Positions 34,690-44,718 of a DNA stretch of 64,000 bases are shown piece after piece (positions within the stretch are counted from its first letter, which is position 1; every line of letters starts with the position of its first letter). The DNA lies in NCBI GenBank assembly GCA_035763805.1, contig DASUAL010000039.1:25270-89269 (forward strand), read 5' to 3'. The position numbers were made by a program, and so were the translations under genes. The stretch comes from DASUAL01 sp035763805. Its GTDB lineage: Bacteria > Gemmatimonadota > Gemmatimonadetes > Gemmatimonadales > GWC2-71-9. A model generated the notes under the pieces. That model saw nothing but the letters and a program-made list of their open reading frames with translations. It was not told where the DNA came from and did no database searches.

Positions 34690-35829
34690 CTAGGGTCTAC
34701 GCCCGACAGACGTCGCCTCCGCGCGCGCGTCGCGGTCCGCCTTCGCCTCCTGGTAAGCCTGGGTCAGCTCCCGCATCATCGCGTCGCGACGGTGATACAG
34801 GCGCTTCAGCCGACGCGGTTTGTGCTTCGCCAGTGCGTACGCGGCGAGGATCGGGAAGGCCACGGTGTTGTCGAGGTAGCACACCACGGTGTCGGGCAGC
34901 TTGTCCGGGTCCACCTTCCCCCAGCTCACCGCTTCGGCGGGCGTCGCCCCGGACAGGCCGCCCGTGTCGGGCCGGGCGTCGGTGATCTGGAGGTAGTAGT
35001 CGTGCCCCTTCTCGCTGATGCCGAGCACCTCCTGGATTTGCGGCTCGGTCTGGAGCACGAAGTTCTTCGGGCTGCCGCCCCCGATGATCAGCACGGCACT
35101 CTTGCCGCCGTGGGTCTTGGCGTCGAACACGATCGCGGAGGTCTCGTTCACGTCGGCGCTCACGTCGAACCGCAACTTCGACCCCGTCAGCGCCTGCTCG
35201 GCGACGTTCATGCCGATCGAGGAGTCGCCGGGGGACGAGGTATAGATCGGGACGCCGCACTCGTGCGCCACGCCGAGCACCGACTTGCGCGACAGGCCCA
35301 AGGCCTTCTCGCGCTCGCCGACGTAGCCGCCGAGCAGGTAGTGATACTCGGCGGTGCTCATCGGCCGCTGGAACTCGGGCGCCGACGACACCTCACGGAC
35401 GTACGCGTCGGTCGAGAGCAGCACCTCATAGTCGAAAAAAATGTCGTAGATGCGGACCACGCCCTCCTCGCGCAGCTCGACGTCGTTCGCGAACGGCGTG
35501 CCCCGGTGCATCGACAGTCCCAGACCGAAGTGCGCGTCGTGATACAGATTGGCGCCGGTCGACACGATCCAGTCAATGAAGCCCGCCTCGATGAGTGGAT
35601 TGATCGTCGACATGCCGAGCCCCGCTGGCGTCATGGCGCCGGTCAGGCTCATCCCCACCGTGACGTCGTCCTCGAGCATCCGCTGGGCGAACAGCCGGCA
35701 GCCCTCGGCGAGCCGGCCGGCGTTATACGCGAGGAACGCATTGTCCACCAGCTCGGCGACGGACTCGCGGTCCGTGATCGGCCGGGGATCGATGCGTTGC
35801 CCGCGCAGGAGGTCCTTGCGTGTCGTCAT
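34690..35829 (-). CDS. Deoxyhypusine synthase-family enzyme (possible homospermidine synthase)
   Basis: A 379-residue NAD-dependent enzyme of the deoxyhypusine synthase fold. It shows the N-terminal MSLTGAMTPAGLG, an STGANLYHDAH block, and IIGGGSPKNF, which carries the active-site Lys that holds the aminobutyl group. Bacteria lack eIF5A, and bacterial family members make homospermidine or transfer aminobutyl groups to small amines, so a polyamine role is likely. The spermidine-synthase-like fusion at 10-13 kb is the only other polyamine-related gene seen. It lies four bases after the LOG gene. Confidence 0.82.
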   Translation of the reverse strand: MTTRKDLLRGQRIDPRPITDRESVAELVDNAFLAYNAGRLAEGCRLFAQRMLEDDVTVGMSLTGAMTPAGLGMSTINPLIEAGFIDWIVSTGANLYHDAHFGLGLSMHRGTPFANDVELREEGVVRIYDIFFDYEVLLSTDAYVREVSSAPEFQRPMSTAEYHYLLGGYVGEREKALGLSRKSVLGVAHECGVPIYTSSPGDSSIGMNVAEQALTGSKLRFDVSADVNETSAIVFDAKTHGGKSAVLIIGGGSPKNFVLQTEPQIQEVLGISEKGHDYYLQITDARPDTGGLSGATPAEAVSWGKVDPDKLPDTVVCYLDNTVAFPILAAYALAKHKPRRLKRLYHRRDAMMRELTQAYQEAKADRDARAEATSVGRRP

Positions 35830-35833
35830 GGTC

Positions 35834-36583
35834 TCACGTGTCTGGCTCGGCGATGGCCGGGAGCTCCTTGGCGCGGCGCTCCCGTGCCTCCCGGATGATC
35901 GCGACCGCCTCGCGCGGGTGGTCGGTGATGTGGAGCAGGTCCAGGTCCGTCGTGGCGATCTTCCCCTCCCCCGCCACCCGCTCGCGCAGCCAGTCGACCA
36001 TCCCCTGCCAGTACTCGCTGCCGAACAGGATCACGGGAAAGTGGCGGACCTTGCCGGTCTGGATCAGGGTCAGCGCCTCAAACAGCTCGTCCATCGTGCC
36101 GTAGCCGCCGGGGAAGACGACGAAGGCCGTCGAGTATTTCACGAACATCGTCTTGCGCACGAAGAAATAGCGGAAATTGATCGCCCGCTCGACGTAGGAG
36201 TTCAGCCCCTGCTCGAACGGGAGCTCGATGTTGCAGCCGATCGAGAGCCCGTTCCCCTCCTGACAGCCGCGATTCGCGGCCTCCATGATGCCTGGGCCGC
36301 CCCCGGTGATGATGGGAAACCCCTCCCGCGCGAGCATCCGCCCCGTCTCCACCGCCTTTTCGTAGAACGGATCGTCGGGCGGCGTGCGAGCGGACCCGAA
36401 GACCGTCACCGCGTTGTACACGTCCGACAGGGTGTCGAACCCCTCGACGAACTCCCCCATGATGCGGAGCACGCGCCACGAGTCGGTCTTGACGAACGGC
36501 CGCCGTTCGCGGGGGACCTGCGTGAGGAACTGTTCGTCCTCAGTGACTGCTTTGTGATGCGAGTCGCTCAAGCGCTGCGACAT
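35834..36583 (-). CDS. LOG family (TIGR00730-type) Rossmann-fold protein
   Basis: A 249-residue protein with VTVFGSARTPPDDPFYEKA, the loop FPIITGGGPGIMEAANRG and the signature FVVFPGGYGTMDELFEAL. These are the phosphate-binding and catalytic residues of the LONELY GUY group, whose characterised members release cytokinin bases or hydrolyse nucleoside 5'-monophosphates. The start at 36583 lies inside the 3' end of the aminotransferase gene (44-base overlap), and the next gene follows four bases after the stop. Whether it acts on AMP/GMP or another nucleotide cannot be told. Confidence 0.88.
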   Translation of the reverse strand: MSQRLSDSHHKAVTEDEQFLTQVPRERRPFVKTDSWRVLRIMGEFVEGFDTLSDVYNAVTVFGSARTPPDDPFYEKAVETGRMLAREGFPIITGGGPGIMEAANRGCQEGNGLSIGCNIELPFEQGLNSYVERAINFRYFFVRKTMFVKYSTAFVVFPGGYGTMDELFEALTLIQTGKVRHFPVILFGSEYWQGMVDWLRERVAGEGKIATTDLDLLHITDHPREAVAIIREARERRAKELPAIAEPDT

Positions 36584-37721
36584 GGTCGTCCTGGATGTTA
36601 TAGAAGAAGGGAGAGAGGCGGACATGCCCCGGCCGCGCGTCCGCGATGATCCCGGCCGCCGCGAGGTGGCGCACCACCGCCGCAGGATCCTCGGCCGGGA
36701 CCATCACGATCGCGGAGCGGTCGTCCGCACGGGGCGCTACCTTGGGCTCGAACCCGAGGCCCCGGGCGCGCGCGATCAGGTCTTCGGTGAGCTCCGCCGT
36801 GACCTCCCGGATCGCCGGCACGCCGATCTCCTCGATGTACCCGAGGCCGCCGAGCTGCGCATAGATCGCGGCGACGGACGGGGTGCCCAGCTCGTAGCGC
36901 CGCGCATCGTCGTGCAGGTCGAGCACGCGCGGCTCGAAGGCGAACTGGTCCTTGTGCCCAAACCAGCCCGCGATGCCCGGCGCGAGCCGGCGCGCGAGCG
37001 CCTCCCGCACGTAGAGGAACGCGATCCCCGGGCCGCCGAGCAGCCACTTCAGACCACCCGCGGTGAGGAAGTCGACGCCCGTGGCCTGCACGTCGAGCGT
37101 GACCTGCCCCACCGACTGGTAGGCGTCCACCAGGCAGAGGGCGCCCTGCGCGTGCGCCGCGTCCGCCACCGCGCGGATGTCCTGGATCGCGCCGCTCGTG
37201 AAGTACACGTGCGACGTCGCGACCAGCGCCGTCCGGTCGTCCACCGCCCGCGCGATCGCCTCGACGGGCACGGAGATCTGGTCGGGGCTTTCCACCACCA
37301 CGACCTCGACGCCCCGCAGCCGCTTCGCCAGCCACTGATAGGCGACCGTGGGAAAGTCCAGCGAGGTGACGACGACCTTCGGTCTCCGGCCGTAGTCGAG
37401 CGCCTCGGCGACCGCCGACAGCGCCACCGAGATGCTCGGGGCGAGCGCGATCTCCGCCGGGGCTGCCCCGATCACTCGGCCATAGCGTTCGCGCAGCTCG
37501 GCGAGCGCAGCCCACCACACGTCGTACCACGCGGACGCGCCCCGCGCCTGCCATAGCTCCAGAAACTCCGCCACCTTGATACGTGTGCGCTGCCCCAGGG
37601 CGCCGAGGGAGCAGGTGTTCAGATAGATCTGGTCCCGAAAGATCGGAAATTCGCTCCGATAGCCCGCGAGAGGGTGAGGCCCGGCCCGAGGGCCGGTTTG
37701 CAGGCCGCTTGCCAGCGTCAT
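36540..37721 (-). CDS. Class V aminotransferase-like PLP enzyme
   Basis: A 393-residue fold-type I PLP enzyme with an N-terminal YLNTCSLGAL, the catalytic-site region SHVYFTSGAIQDI, the Asp in CLVDAYQSVG and the PLP Lys in AGGLKWLLGGPG. It resembles kynureninase/isopenicillin-epimerase-type class V enzymes, so desulfurase activity is unlikely. The ATG is the first gene of a minus-strand run that continues with LOG and the deoxyhypusine-synthase-like enzyme. The 66-base gap to the divergent small gene is AT-richer than its surroundings but shows no complete promoter on either strand. Confidence 0.85.
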   Translation of the reverse strand: MTLASGLQTGPRAGPHPLAGYRSEFPIFRDQIYLNTCSLGALGQRTRIKVAEFLELWQARGASAWYDVWWAALAELRERYGRVIGAAPAEIALAPSISVALSAVAEALDYGRRPKVVVTSLDFPTVAYQWLAKRLRGVEVVVVESPDQISVPVEAIARAVDDRTALVATSHVYFTSGAIQDIRAVADAAHAQGALCLVDAYQSVGQVTLDVQATGVDFLTAGGLKWLLGGPGIAFLYVREALARRLAPGIAGWFGHKDQFAFEPRVLDLHDDARRYELGTPSVAAIYAQLGGLGYIEEIGVPAIREVTAELTEDLIARARGLGFEPKVAPRADDRSAIVMVPAEDPAAVVRHLAAAGIIADARPGHVRLSPFFYNIQDDHVAALERLASQSSH

Positions 37722-37788
37722 AGGCGGTCAATATACAGAATACAGAAGGAAAAGCGCGCTTGACACGTCCCAAAGTACATTCCATCGC

Positions 37789-38051
37789 ATGCAGGCTTCC
37801 GTCGGCTGGCCCGCTCTGTTCGCGCGGCTCACACTTCGAGCCCTCGTGAACCCACGGGTCGCGCTCGACCTCGCGCGCCTGACGTGGAGTTTCCGGGCTC
37901 GCGACTGGTACCGCCGACCGCCGTTCCTGCCCCTGCCGCCGCGCGACTACATGCGCTGGCGGATGTTCACCGCGTACGGCGACGAAGGTGCCGTGCCCCC
38001 TGTCGAGGACGTGATCAACTTCGCCCGCTGGCGCCGAGAAACCATGCATCT

Positions 38052-38055
<4 letters not shown>
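37789..38055 (+). CDS. Small protein of unknown function upstream of queG
   Basis: An 88-residue basic, aromatic-rich protein with LARLTWSFRARDWYRRPPFLPLPP and MRWRMFTAYGDEG near the middle. I do not recognise the family. Its TGA overlaps the queG ATG as ATGA, so the two are almost certainly translated together. No Cys pairs, signal peptide or membrane helix are present. A TTGACA at 37760-37765 lies upstream, but there is no matching -10 box at the right spacing. Confidence 0.65.
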
Positions 38056-39028
<973 letters not shown>

Positions 39029-39032
<4 letters not shown>

Positions 39033-39319
39033 GCGAGACGATCCCCGGTGCGCGCAGCGAACAGATCAACGAGATCCAGCGGCGGCTGGCGGACGGCCTC
39101 GGGAAGATCGACCCCCACCACCGGCTGCTGGGACGCCCCATCGCCTACCGCATCATCGACGGGACGACGCTGGAGATCACATACCGGGACGTGCCGGGGA
39201 TCGCCGAAGCCGAGGTGCTCGGCGTGAAGCGGCTGATCGGTGTCGAATGCTTCTGCACGGTGTCGCCGCAAACGGCGGAGTGCGTCACCGTGCGGTTCAT
39301 CGTGTCGCTGAGACAGTGA
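39029..39319 (+). CDS. Small protein of unknown function downstream of queG
   Basis: A 96-residue protein joined to queG by a 4-base ATGA overlap. Residues 10-35 form a charged helix (EQINEIQRRLADGLGKI); the rest has short strands such as AYRIIDGTTLEITYRDV and ends with two Cys (GVECFCTV) and a VTVRFIVSL strand. I do not recognise it. The tight coupling suggests a role linked to queG or its transcript, but nothing in the sequence says what. Confidence 0.65.
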
Positions 39320-39345
39320 GCCCGCCACCCACTCTAGGAGGCCCC

Positions 39346-39750
39346 ATGGCGGAGCGCGTCACGGGCATCGGCGGAGTGTTTTTCAAGGCCAGGGACAAGG
39401 AGAAGCTGCTGGCCTGGTACCGCGACCGGCTCGGCATCGACGTCCAGGGCTGGGGCGGCGCGACGTTCTCGTGGCGCGACGCGCAGGACGGCGCCCGCCG
39501 CAGGCACACCGTCTGGAGCGTGTTCAGGCACGACGCCGACTATTTCGACCCCTCCTCCGCCCCGTTCATGATCAACTACCGCGTCGCGAACCTCGACCGG
39601 ATGCTCGCGCAACTGCGGGCCGCGGGCTGCCAGGTGGACGACCACATCGAGGAGTCGGAGTACGGGCGGTTCGGGTGGGTGATGGATCCGGAGGGGAACC
39701 GGGTCGAACTGTGGGAACCGCCCGAGACGGGACCACTGGGGACACAGTGA
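39346..39750 (+). CDS. VOC-family (glyoxalase/bleomycin resistance) protein
   Basis: A 134-residue vicinal-oxygen-chelate protein: GIGGVFFKARDKEKLLAWYRDRLGI at the N-terminus and GWVMDPEGNRVELWEPP near the C-terminus, the latter ending in the usual metal-ligand Glu. The fold usually binds a divalent metal, and the substrate cannot be inferred. The ATG has a perfect TAGGAGG ribosome-binding site ending four bases upstream, unlike the coupled genes before it. It is the last gene in the plus-strand queG group. Confidence 0.88.
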   Translation: MAERVTGIGGVFFKARDKEKLLAWYRDRLGIDVQGWGGATFSWRDAQDGARRRHTVWSVFRHDADYFDPSSAPFMINYRVANLDRMLAQLRAAGCQVDDHIEESEYGRFGWVMDPEGNRVELWEPPETGPLGTQ

Positions 39751-39786
39751 ATAGGCAGCAGAGCCCGAGGGCTTGCCACGACTGGA

Positions 39787-39841
39787 CGCACAGGCGCGCA
39801 GCGGTGAACAGTGAGGTGTTTCCTGCGCTGCGCACTGTGCG
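39787..39841. repeat. Large hairpin between convergent genes
   Basis: The left arm 39787-39803 and right arm 39826-39841 are complementary over about 16 bases with one bulge (CGCACAG paired with CTGTGCG, CGCAGCG with CGCTGCG). The loop is about 22 bases. It lies between the VOC gene and the convergent phosphoesterase gene, so it may stop transcription from both sides, though no T-run follows either arm. The remainder of this 100-base gap shows no other signal. Confidence 0.45.
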
Positions 39842-39853
39842 TCTCTCCGCAGC

Positions 39854-40738
39854 CTATCCTGCTCTCTCCAGGTTGATTACCGGTAACTCCGGCGGGTTGC
39901 CCCATCTGATCGCGATCGGCGCCGTCCCCACTCCCGCCGACACGTACAACCACGTGTCGCCTACCCGTTTCAGGCCCTGCAGGTAGCGGCTACCGAACTG
40001 CGACGGCACCGTGAGCGGGCCGACCAGCGGGATATGCAACTGTCCGTTGTGCGTGTGCCCGGACAACATCACGTCCACACGCAAACCGGCAGGCAGGTAC
40101 TCGATCAAATCGGGGTTGTGGGAGATGAGCACGCGCGGAACGTCGGGCCGGACCCCGCCGAGCGCTTCGTCGAGGCGGATGGCGCCGTGAGTGAAATCGT
40201 CCACCCCGGCGACCGCAAGCGCCGCCGACTTGCGCCACAGCATCCGGCGCTGGTTCACGAGCATGGTGACGCCCGCGCGCTCGACCGCGGCGGCGACGGC
40301 CTCGGCTCCGACCCAATGGTCGTGGTTGCCGAGCACCGCGACCACGCCGTCCGGCGCCCGGAACCGCGCGAGCACAGGTTCGAGCCCCTCGAGATCGCTC
40401 CGCGCGTGGGACACGAAGTCGCCGCCCAGCACCACGAGATCGGGCTCGAGCGCGGCCGCGCGCTCGGCGACGCGCTCGAGCCACGCGGCAGGGACGACCG
40501 GACCGTGGTGCAGATCGGCGACGAGGGCGATGCGGTAGCCGGCGAACTCCAGGGGGAGACCGCGGATCGGGACCGCGACTTCAGGCGTCTCGAGCCGGGC
40601 GCGATCCCAGCGCACGAACGGCGCGGCCAGCCGCTCCACGACCCAGCCAATGGGCAGCTTGACGAGCCGTGCCGCTATCGGGGGGCGCCGTTCCCGGCCG
40701 GGCGGGTACCGCCGCGGATGGAGGAGCGGCCCGATCAC
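39854..40738 (-). CDS. Calcineurin-like metallophosphoesterase
   Basis: A 294-residue binuclear metallophosphoesterase with the complete motif set: VADLHHG (D-x-H), LGGDFVSH (GD), AVLGNHDHW (GNHD) and SGHTHNGQ (GHTH). Proteins of this YkuE/UDP-2,3-diacylglucosamine-hydrolase-like layout often act near the membrane, but there is only a weak hydrophobic segment near the N-terminus (LPIGWVVERLAAPFV). The GTG start lies 19 bases after the SLC13 stop. It is the last gene of a six-gene minus-strand run. Confidence 0.87.
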   Translation of the reverse strand: MIGPLLHPRRYPPGRERRPPIAARLVKLPIGWVVERLAAPFVRWDRARLETPEVAVPIRGLPLEFAGYRIALVADLHHGPVVPAAWLERVAERAAALEPDLVVLGGDFVSHARSDLEGLEPVLARFRAPDGVVAVLGNHDHWVGAEAVAAAVERAGVTMLVNQRRMLWRKSAALAVAGVDDFTHGAIRLDEALGGVRPDVPRVLISHNPDLIEYLPAGLRVDVMLSGHTHNGQLHIPLVGPLTVPSQFGSRYLQGLKRVGDTWLYVSAGVGTAPIAIRWGNPPELPVINLERAG

Positions 40739-40757
40739 CGCGTGCCGCCCACTAGGG

Positions 40758-42188
40758 TTACGCCCAGATGATCACCGCGATCGTAATCACCCCTGCGCCC
40801 GTTATGTCCAACCACACTCCCGCCCGAGCCATCTCCCCGGCAGTGACCGCGCCCGTCCCGTAGGCGAGCGCGTTCGGCGGTGTGCCAACGGGCAGCATGA
40901 AACCGAGGGCCGACCCCAGCGCCGCCGCGGCCATGAGCCCGACGGGCGGGAGTCCGAGCGCCGGGGCGAGCGAGGCGGCGAGCGGCATCCCCATCGCGGC
41001 CGTCGCCGTGTTCGACGTGAGCTCCGTCAGGAGGACGAAGAACAGCGCGACCGCGCCCGTCGCGGCGATCGTCGGCGCTCCGCGCAGGATCTCCAGCCGC
41101 CCGGCGAGCCAGGCCGCGAGGCCGCTGGCTTCGAACCCCGTCGCGAGCGCCAGCCCGCCACCGAACAGGATCAGCACGTCCCAGGGGATCCGCCGGGCGG
41201 CCTCCCAGTCGAGCGCGAACCGCCGCTCCACGAGAGACACCGGGATCGCGAACAAGAGGAGCGCAGCGGCGATCGCGATCCCAGCGTCGGAAGTCGCGGA
41301 CAGCACGGTCGTGAGTCCCGGAAACACGACGCTCCCGAGCGTCTTGGGCTCACGGAACACCCAGCACAGCGCCGTGACCGCCAGTACGACCACGGTCGTC
41401 CGCTCGCCAGCGCTCCACGGTCCCAGCGCCGCGCGCTCCCGCGCCACCAGCTCCGCCACACCGCCGAGCGGTCCGCGGACGGAGAACATGACGCGCACGA
41501 GCAGCACCCAGCAAACGGCGAGCATGACACCCGACACGGGGACGCCGATCCCCATCCACTCGGCGAAGCCCACCGGGCGGCCGGCGAGGCTCTTCGCCGC
41601 CGCCGCGAAGATGGCGGTGGGGGGGGTCCCGATCAGGGTCGCAACGCCGCCGATTGAGGCGGCGTAGGCCATGCCGAGGACGAGCGCTGTGCCGAACGCT
41701 TTCGCGCGCTCGGGCGCCTCACGCCGCGCCAGCGCGACCAACGCCACCGTGATCGGGAGCATCATCGCAGCGGTCGCCGTGTTCGAGATCCACATACTGA
41801 CGAGCGCCGTCGCGAGCATGACGGCGAGCACCACGCGCGACGCCTCCGTGCCTACCAACGCGATGACCGCGAACGCGAGCCGCCTGTGCAGCCCCCAGCG
41901 CTCGCTCGCAGCCGCGAGGAAGAACCCACCCATGAACAGGAACACGATCGGGTCGGCGTAGCGGCGCGACACCTCCTCCACCGAGCTTACGCCGGCGAAG
42001 GGGAGAAACACGAGCGGTAGCAACGCCGTGGCGGCGAGGGGCACGGCACCGGTGAGCCACCACGCGACCATCCACACAGCGAGCGCCGCGACGCGTCGCG
42101 CCGGCTCCGCCATCCCGGCCGGCCCCACGAGCACGACGATGAGGTAGAGGAGCGGCCCCGCCGCCAGCGGGGCCCAGCGTCGGATCAC
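40758..42188 (-). CDS. SLC13/DASS-family transporter
   Basis: An inner-membrane carrier of 476 residues with about eleven helices and the paired signature SNTATAAMMLPI and SNTATAAMGMPL, each followed by GTPPTA or GTPPNA. Family members carry dicarboxylates, citrate or sulfate with sodium. The GTG start overlaps the TGA of the M20 peptidase (GTGA), so the carrier may import products of that peptidase. A longer open frame upstream is the M20 gene in another frame and was rejected. Confidence 0.9.
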   Translation of the reverse strand: MIRRWAPLAAGPLLYLIVVLVGPAGMAEPARRVAALAVWMVAWWLTGAVPLAATALLPLVFLPFAGVSSVEEVSRRYADPIVFLFMGGFFLAAASERWGLHRRLAFAVIALVGTEASRVVLAVMLATALVSMWISNTATAAMMLPITVALVALARREAPERAKAFGTALVLGMAYAASIGGVATLIGTPPTAIFAAAAKSLAGRPVGFAEWMGIGVPVSGVMLAVCWVLLVRVMFSVRGPLGGVAELVARERAALGPWSAGERTTVVVLAVTALCWVFREPKTLGSVVFPGLTTVLSATSDAGIAIAAALLLFAIPVSLVERRFALDWEAARRIPWDVLILFGGGLALATGFEASGLAAWLAGRLEILRGAPTIAATGAVALFFVLLTELTSNTATAAMGMPLAASLAPALGLPPVGLMAAAALGSALGFMLPVGTPPNALAYGTGAVTAGEMARAGVWLDITGAGVITIAVIIWA

Positions 42189-43669
42189 TTCGCGACGACG
42201 CGCGACACCACGTCGTACAGGAAGCGGACGCCGAACGTCAAGTCGGTGAGGCTCACCCGCTCGTCGTTGCCGTGCACGCCGCGCGACTCGGCCTGGCTGA
42301 GCGGGAACGGCGACAGGCCGTAGCTCAGGATTCCGAGGCGCCGGAAGTAGTGGCTGTCGGTAAACCCGGTCAGCGGTGGGGTGGTCACGAGCGCCTTGGG
42401 GTCCCGACCCCGCGCGGCAGCCACGATCGCGCGAAACAGCTCCGTGTCGATCGGGCTTTCGGTCGCGGACCAGCTGGGCCCCTGCGGCGCGATGGTCACG
42501 GCCGTGTCGTTCACGACGCGCACCAGGTCCGCGAGAAACGTCTGGGGGTCCTGTCCCGGGAGCAGCCGCACGTCGACCGCGGCTGTTGCCGTCGGCGGAA
42601 TCACATTCGTCTTGTCGCTCCCCTTGAGCCCCGTGATCGAGATCGTGTTGCGCAGCAAGGCGTTGTAGGTGAGATCGCTCGTGAGCGCCCGGACCGCCGT
42701 CGAGTCTCGGAGCGCCGCCCGCACGTCCGCGAGCCAGGCCCGCCGGGTCGCATCGCTCTCGATGGTCGAGAGGTCGCGCATGTAGCGCTCCACGGTCGGC
42801 GTGACGACGAGGGGCGTCTGATAGTTCGCCATCCGGTCCAGCGCGCGGACCAGCCTGTGGACCGGGTTGTCCGGCGTCGGGCGCGAGCCGTGCCCCGGTG
42901 TTCCCTTCGCCGTGACGTCCAACCAGAATGGTGACTTCTCCGTCGTGCCGACGCCGTAGTACTCGATCCGCCCGCTCGCGTCGGCGCGGATCGTCCCGCC
43001 CTCGTTGAGGAGAAACTCCGCGTCGCTCACCAGCTCCGGATGGCGCTCGACGAACCATGCCGCCCCGACGCCGGCGCCGATCTCCTCGTCGGACGTCGCG
43101 AGGAATATGACATCCCGCTTGAGCGGCATTCCGGCTCGTTTGAGGATGATAAGCGTCATCAGCTGCACGATCGCCTCGCCCTTCATATCGAGCGCGCCGC
43201 GCCCCCAGATGTAGCCGTCCTGCTCGACGCCGCCGAACGGATCGACCTTCCAGAACTCGGGGCTCGCGAGCACCACGTCCATGTGGTTCAGCAGGATGAG
43301 CGGGCGCGAGCTCCCATCGCCCTGCACCCGGGCGTAGAGATTCGCCTTGCCGGACCGGGGCTCGAAGATCCGAACCTCGATCCCCTCGCGCCCGAGCACG
43401 ACCCGCAGCCACTCGGCGGCCTGCCGCTCGTTGCCCGGCGGATTCGTCGTGTTGATCGCGAGGTACTGCGACAGCAACGAGGCGGCCTCCCGACCCGCCG
43501 CCCGCCATTCCTCGTCGGTACGGGGAACGGTGCCGCCGAACAACTGCGGAGGCAGCATGACCGGCCGGGACGACGGGCCGGCGAGCGACGGCGGCGGATG
43601 GCGGGCCGTGGCGGGGGCGCATCCCACGAGCCAGAGACATGATAGGCCGACGAGCCCTCGACGACGCAC
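42185..43669 (-). CDS. M20-family metallopeptidase lipoprotein
   Basis: A 494-residue dizinc peptidase with ILLNHMDVVLA, GRGALDMKG, the catalytic SDEEIGAG and the LNEGG motif, plus a dimerisation domain in the middle. The GTG start gives a signal peptide with lipobox WLVGC, so it is anchored on the membrane facing the periplasm; GGGAGGA precedes it by seven bases. It would split peptides or acyl amino acids outside the cytoplasm, with the SLC13 carrier downstream. The upstream MBL gene is about 58 bases away. Confidence 0.88.
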   Translation of the reverse strand: MRRRGLVGLSCLWLVGCAPATARHPPPSLAGPSSRPVMLPPQLFGGTVPRTDEEWRAAGREAASLLSQYLAINTTNPPGNERQAAEWLRVVLGREGIEVRIFEPRSGKANLYARVQGDGSSRPLILLNHMDVVLASPEFWKVDPFGGVEQDGYIWGRGALDMKGEAIVQLMTLIILKRAGMPLKRDVIFLATSDEEIGAGVGAAWFVERHPELVSDAEFLLNEGGTIRADASGRIEYYGVGTTEKSPFWLDVTAKGTPGHGSRPTPDNPVHRLVRALDRMANYQTPLVVTPTVERYMRDLSTIESDATRRAWLADVRAALRDSTAVRALTSDLTYNALLRNTISITGLKGSDKTNVIPPTATAAVDVRLLPGQDPQTFLADLVRVVNDTAVTIAPQGPSWSATESPIDTELFRAIVAAARGRDPKALVTTPPLTGFTDSHYFRRLGILSYGLSPFPLSQAESRGVHGNDERVSLTDLTFGVRFLYDVVSRVVAK

Positions 43670-43727
43670 GATTCCTCCCTCACGTGACGAGTGGACCGCC
43701 GAAACTACGGAGTGCGGCCGGGCAGGG

Positions 43728-44705
43728 CTAGAGCGCGCGGGATTCGCCGTGGGCGAGGAGCCAGAACCGCTCGGGGGGGAGCGCGGCCGCCTGCCACGCC
43801 GCTCGGGCCCGCACCGGCGGCTCGTCCATGGCTTCATCGGTCAGCTTGAAGGTCCCCCAGTGCATCGGGACCAGCACTGTGCGGCTGCCGCCCAGATCCA
43901 GGAAGGCGCGCACCGCTTCCTCGGGATTCATGTGCACTCCCCGCATGAACCAGCGAGGCTCGTAGCCGCCGATCGGCAGCAGGGCGACGTCGAACGGCCC
44001 GTAGCGCTCCCCGATGCGACGGAACTCAGGGTGGTACGCCGTGTCCCCCGCGAAGAACACGCGATGCGCGTCCGTGATCACCGACCACCCGCACCACAGC
44101 GTGGCGCCCCGGTCCCCAATGCCGCGCGAGCTGAAGTGCTGGGCAGGGGTGCACGCCACCAGCGCGGGGCCGATCCGCGTCTCCTGCCACCAATCGTGCT
44201 CGCTCACGTCGCGCGCACCACGCCGGCGCGCGAACTCCGCGAGCCCGAGCGGCATCAGCCACGCCGCGCGCGGGTCGCGCGCGGCCAGCCTGCGGACCGT
44301 GCGCCCGTCGAGGTGATCGTAGTGGTTGTGCGAGATGAGGACGACGTCGATCGGCGGGAGCGCGGCGAACTCGATTCCAGGCGCCATCCAGCGTCGCGGG
44401 CCGGCGAACCGCACGGGCGACGCGCGGACGCTCCACACAGGATCGGTGAGCACGTTGAGCCCGCCGACCTGGAGCAGGAAGCTCGAGTGGCCGACCCACG
44501 TGACGATGAGCCGGTCCGGGGCCGCTCGCGGCGCCGCGAACAGCGGCTCAAGCAGCCTGAACGCCAACGGGTCCGGATCCACCGGCAGCGGCCGTGTCGT
44601 GCGGTGCACGAGCACCCACTTGAGAAAGCCGCCCAACGCGGGCGCAGCCGCGTTGGCCCACGGGTTGCGGAAGCCGCCGCCAGGGCGATGATGCACCGGA
44701 ACCAC
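43728..44705 (-). CDS. Metallo-beta-lactamase-fold hydrolase (UlaG/NAPE-PLD-like)
   Basis: A 325-residue MBL-fold enzyme with the motif HNHYDHLDG, a His in TPAQHFSSRG, the Asp in FFAGDTAYHP and a C-terminal PMHWGTF. These are the metal ligands of the group that includes UlaG and N-acyl-phosphatidylethanolamine phospholipase D. No signal peptide is seen. The GTG start is 13 bases after the MFS stop, and it belongs to the same minus-strand unit as the Nif3 and transporter genes. Confidence 0.88.
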   Translation of the reverse strand: MVPVHHRPGGGFRNPWANAAAPALGGFLKWVLVHRTTRPLPVDPDPLAFRLLEPLFAAPRAAPDRLIVTWVGHSSFLLQVGGLNVLTDPVWSVRASPVRFAGPRRWMAPGIEFAALPPIDVVLISHNHYDHLDGRTVRRLAARDPRAAWLMPLGLAEFARRRGARDVSEHDWWQETRIGPALVACTPAQHFSSRGIGDRGATLWCGWSVITDAHRVFFAGDTAYHPEFRRIGERYGPFDVALLPIGGYEPRWFMRGVHMNPEEAVRAFLDLGGSRTVLVPMHWGTFKLTDEAMDEPPVRARAAWQAAALPPERFWLLAHGESRAL

Positions 44706-44718
44706 GACTCGTCGCGCC

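Noticed and set aside
37760..37781. TTGACA with TACATT as a promoter for the small gene before queG
   Set aside because: The spacer is only 10 bases; no acceptable -10 box lies 16-18 bases downstream.
40758..43640. 960-codon frame joining the SLC13 gene with upstream sequence
   Set aside because: Only the last 476 codons look like a transporter; the upstream part is the M20 gene out of frame.
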